Shown one piece after another: positions 5,364-5,397 of a DNA stretch of 5,397 nucleotides (the first letter of the stretch is position 1; each line of letters begins with the position of its first letter). This stretch comes from Bacteroidota bacterium. Lineage in GTDB: Bacteria; Bacteroidota; Ignavibacteria; UBA10030. The translations under genes were made by a program, and so were the position numbers. The stretch is taken from the NCBI GenBank assembly GCA_025455125.1, contig JALONE010000103.1, positions 1 to 5,397 of the forward strand, read 5' to 3'. The notes beneath the pieces were generated by a model. That model had not been told where the DNA came from. It saw nothing but the letters and a program-made list of their open reading frames with translations, and made no database searches.

Positions 5364-5397
5364 CGCGCCTCCGCGCTCCTCTGGTGTGGGAGTGGAT
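5364..5397 (-). promoter_or_regulatory. Leader with Shine-Dalgarno of the GAF-GGDEF gene
   Basis: Only 34 nt upstream of the ATG are in the window. They contain GGAGG at 5372-5368, 4 nt before the start, plus a second AGGAG further up. No promoter boxes are visible, so transcription may begin outside the window or in an upstream gene. Confidence 0.5.

Overview
The window holds six co-directional genes, all read from the minus strand (right to left), with short gaps and no gene on the plus strand. In transcription order they are: a tandem-GAF protein with a degenerate GGDEF domain (5363-3678), a 64-residue CxxC/CxC zinc-ribbon protein of unknown role (3613-3419), phosphopentomutase DeoB (3397-2216), a short primary-type sigma-70 factor (2179-1325), an NlpC/P60 lipoprotein (about 1245-595) and peptide deformylase (564 to beyond base 1, cut by the window edge).

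The DNA is GC-rich, and long antisense ORFs shadow the real genes. The sigma factor has no region 1.1. It opens with a KISK..TNRESQSLDKYLQEIGK block that I recognise from the short housekeeping sigma factors of the Bacteroidota/Chlorobiota/Ignavibacteriota (FCB) group. The deformylase carries an extra loop before its second motif, of a kind I also associate with that group. The best guess is a GC-rich FCB-group bacterium, possibly an environmental lineage; genus cannot be told from this window.

Gaps between successive genes are 64, 21, 36, 79 (or an overlap, depending on the lipoprotein start) and 30 nt, so much of the cluster could be one transcript. Two non-coding elements stand out. One is an AT-rich array of 7-bp units filling the gap between the GGDEF gene and the zinc-ribbon gene. 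The other is a perfect GC hairpin between the sigma gene and the lipoprotein gene, which may be an attenuator or terminator.

Functionally this is mostly a housekeeping neighbourhood: nucleoside/pentose phosphate salvage, basal transcription, envelope peptidoglycan processing and N-terminal protein maturation. The most unusual part is the GAF-GAF-GGDEF protein. Its catalytic signature is destroyed while an RxxD motif at the inhibitory-site position remains, which suggests a nucleotide-sensing effector rather than a cyclase. I found no mobile element, CRISPR array, tRNA or rRNA.
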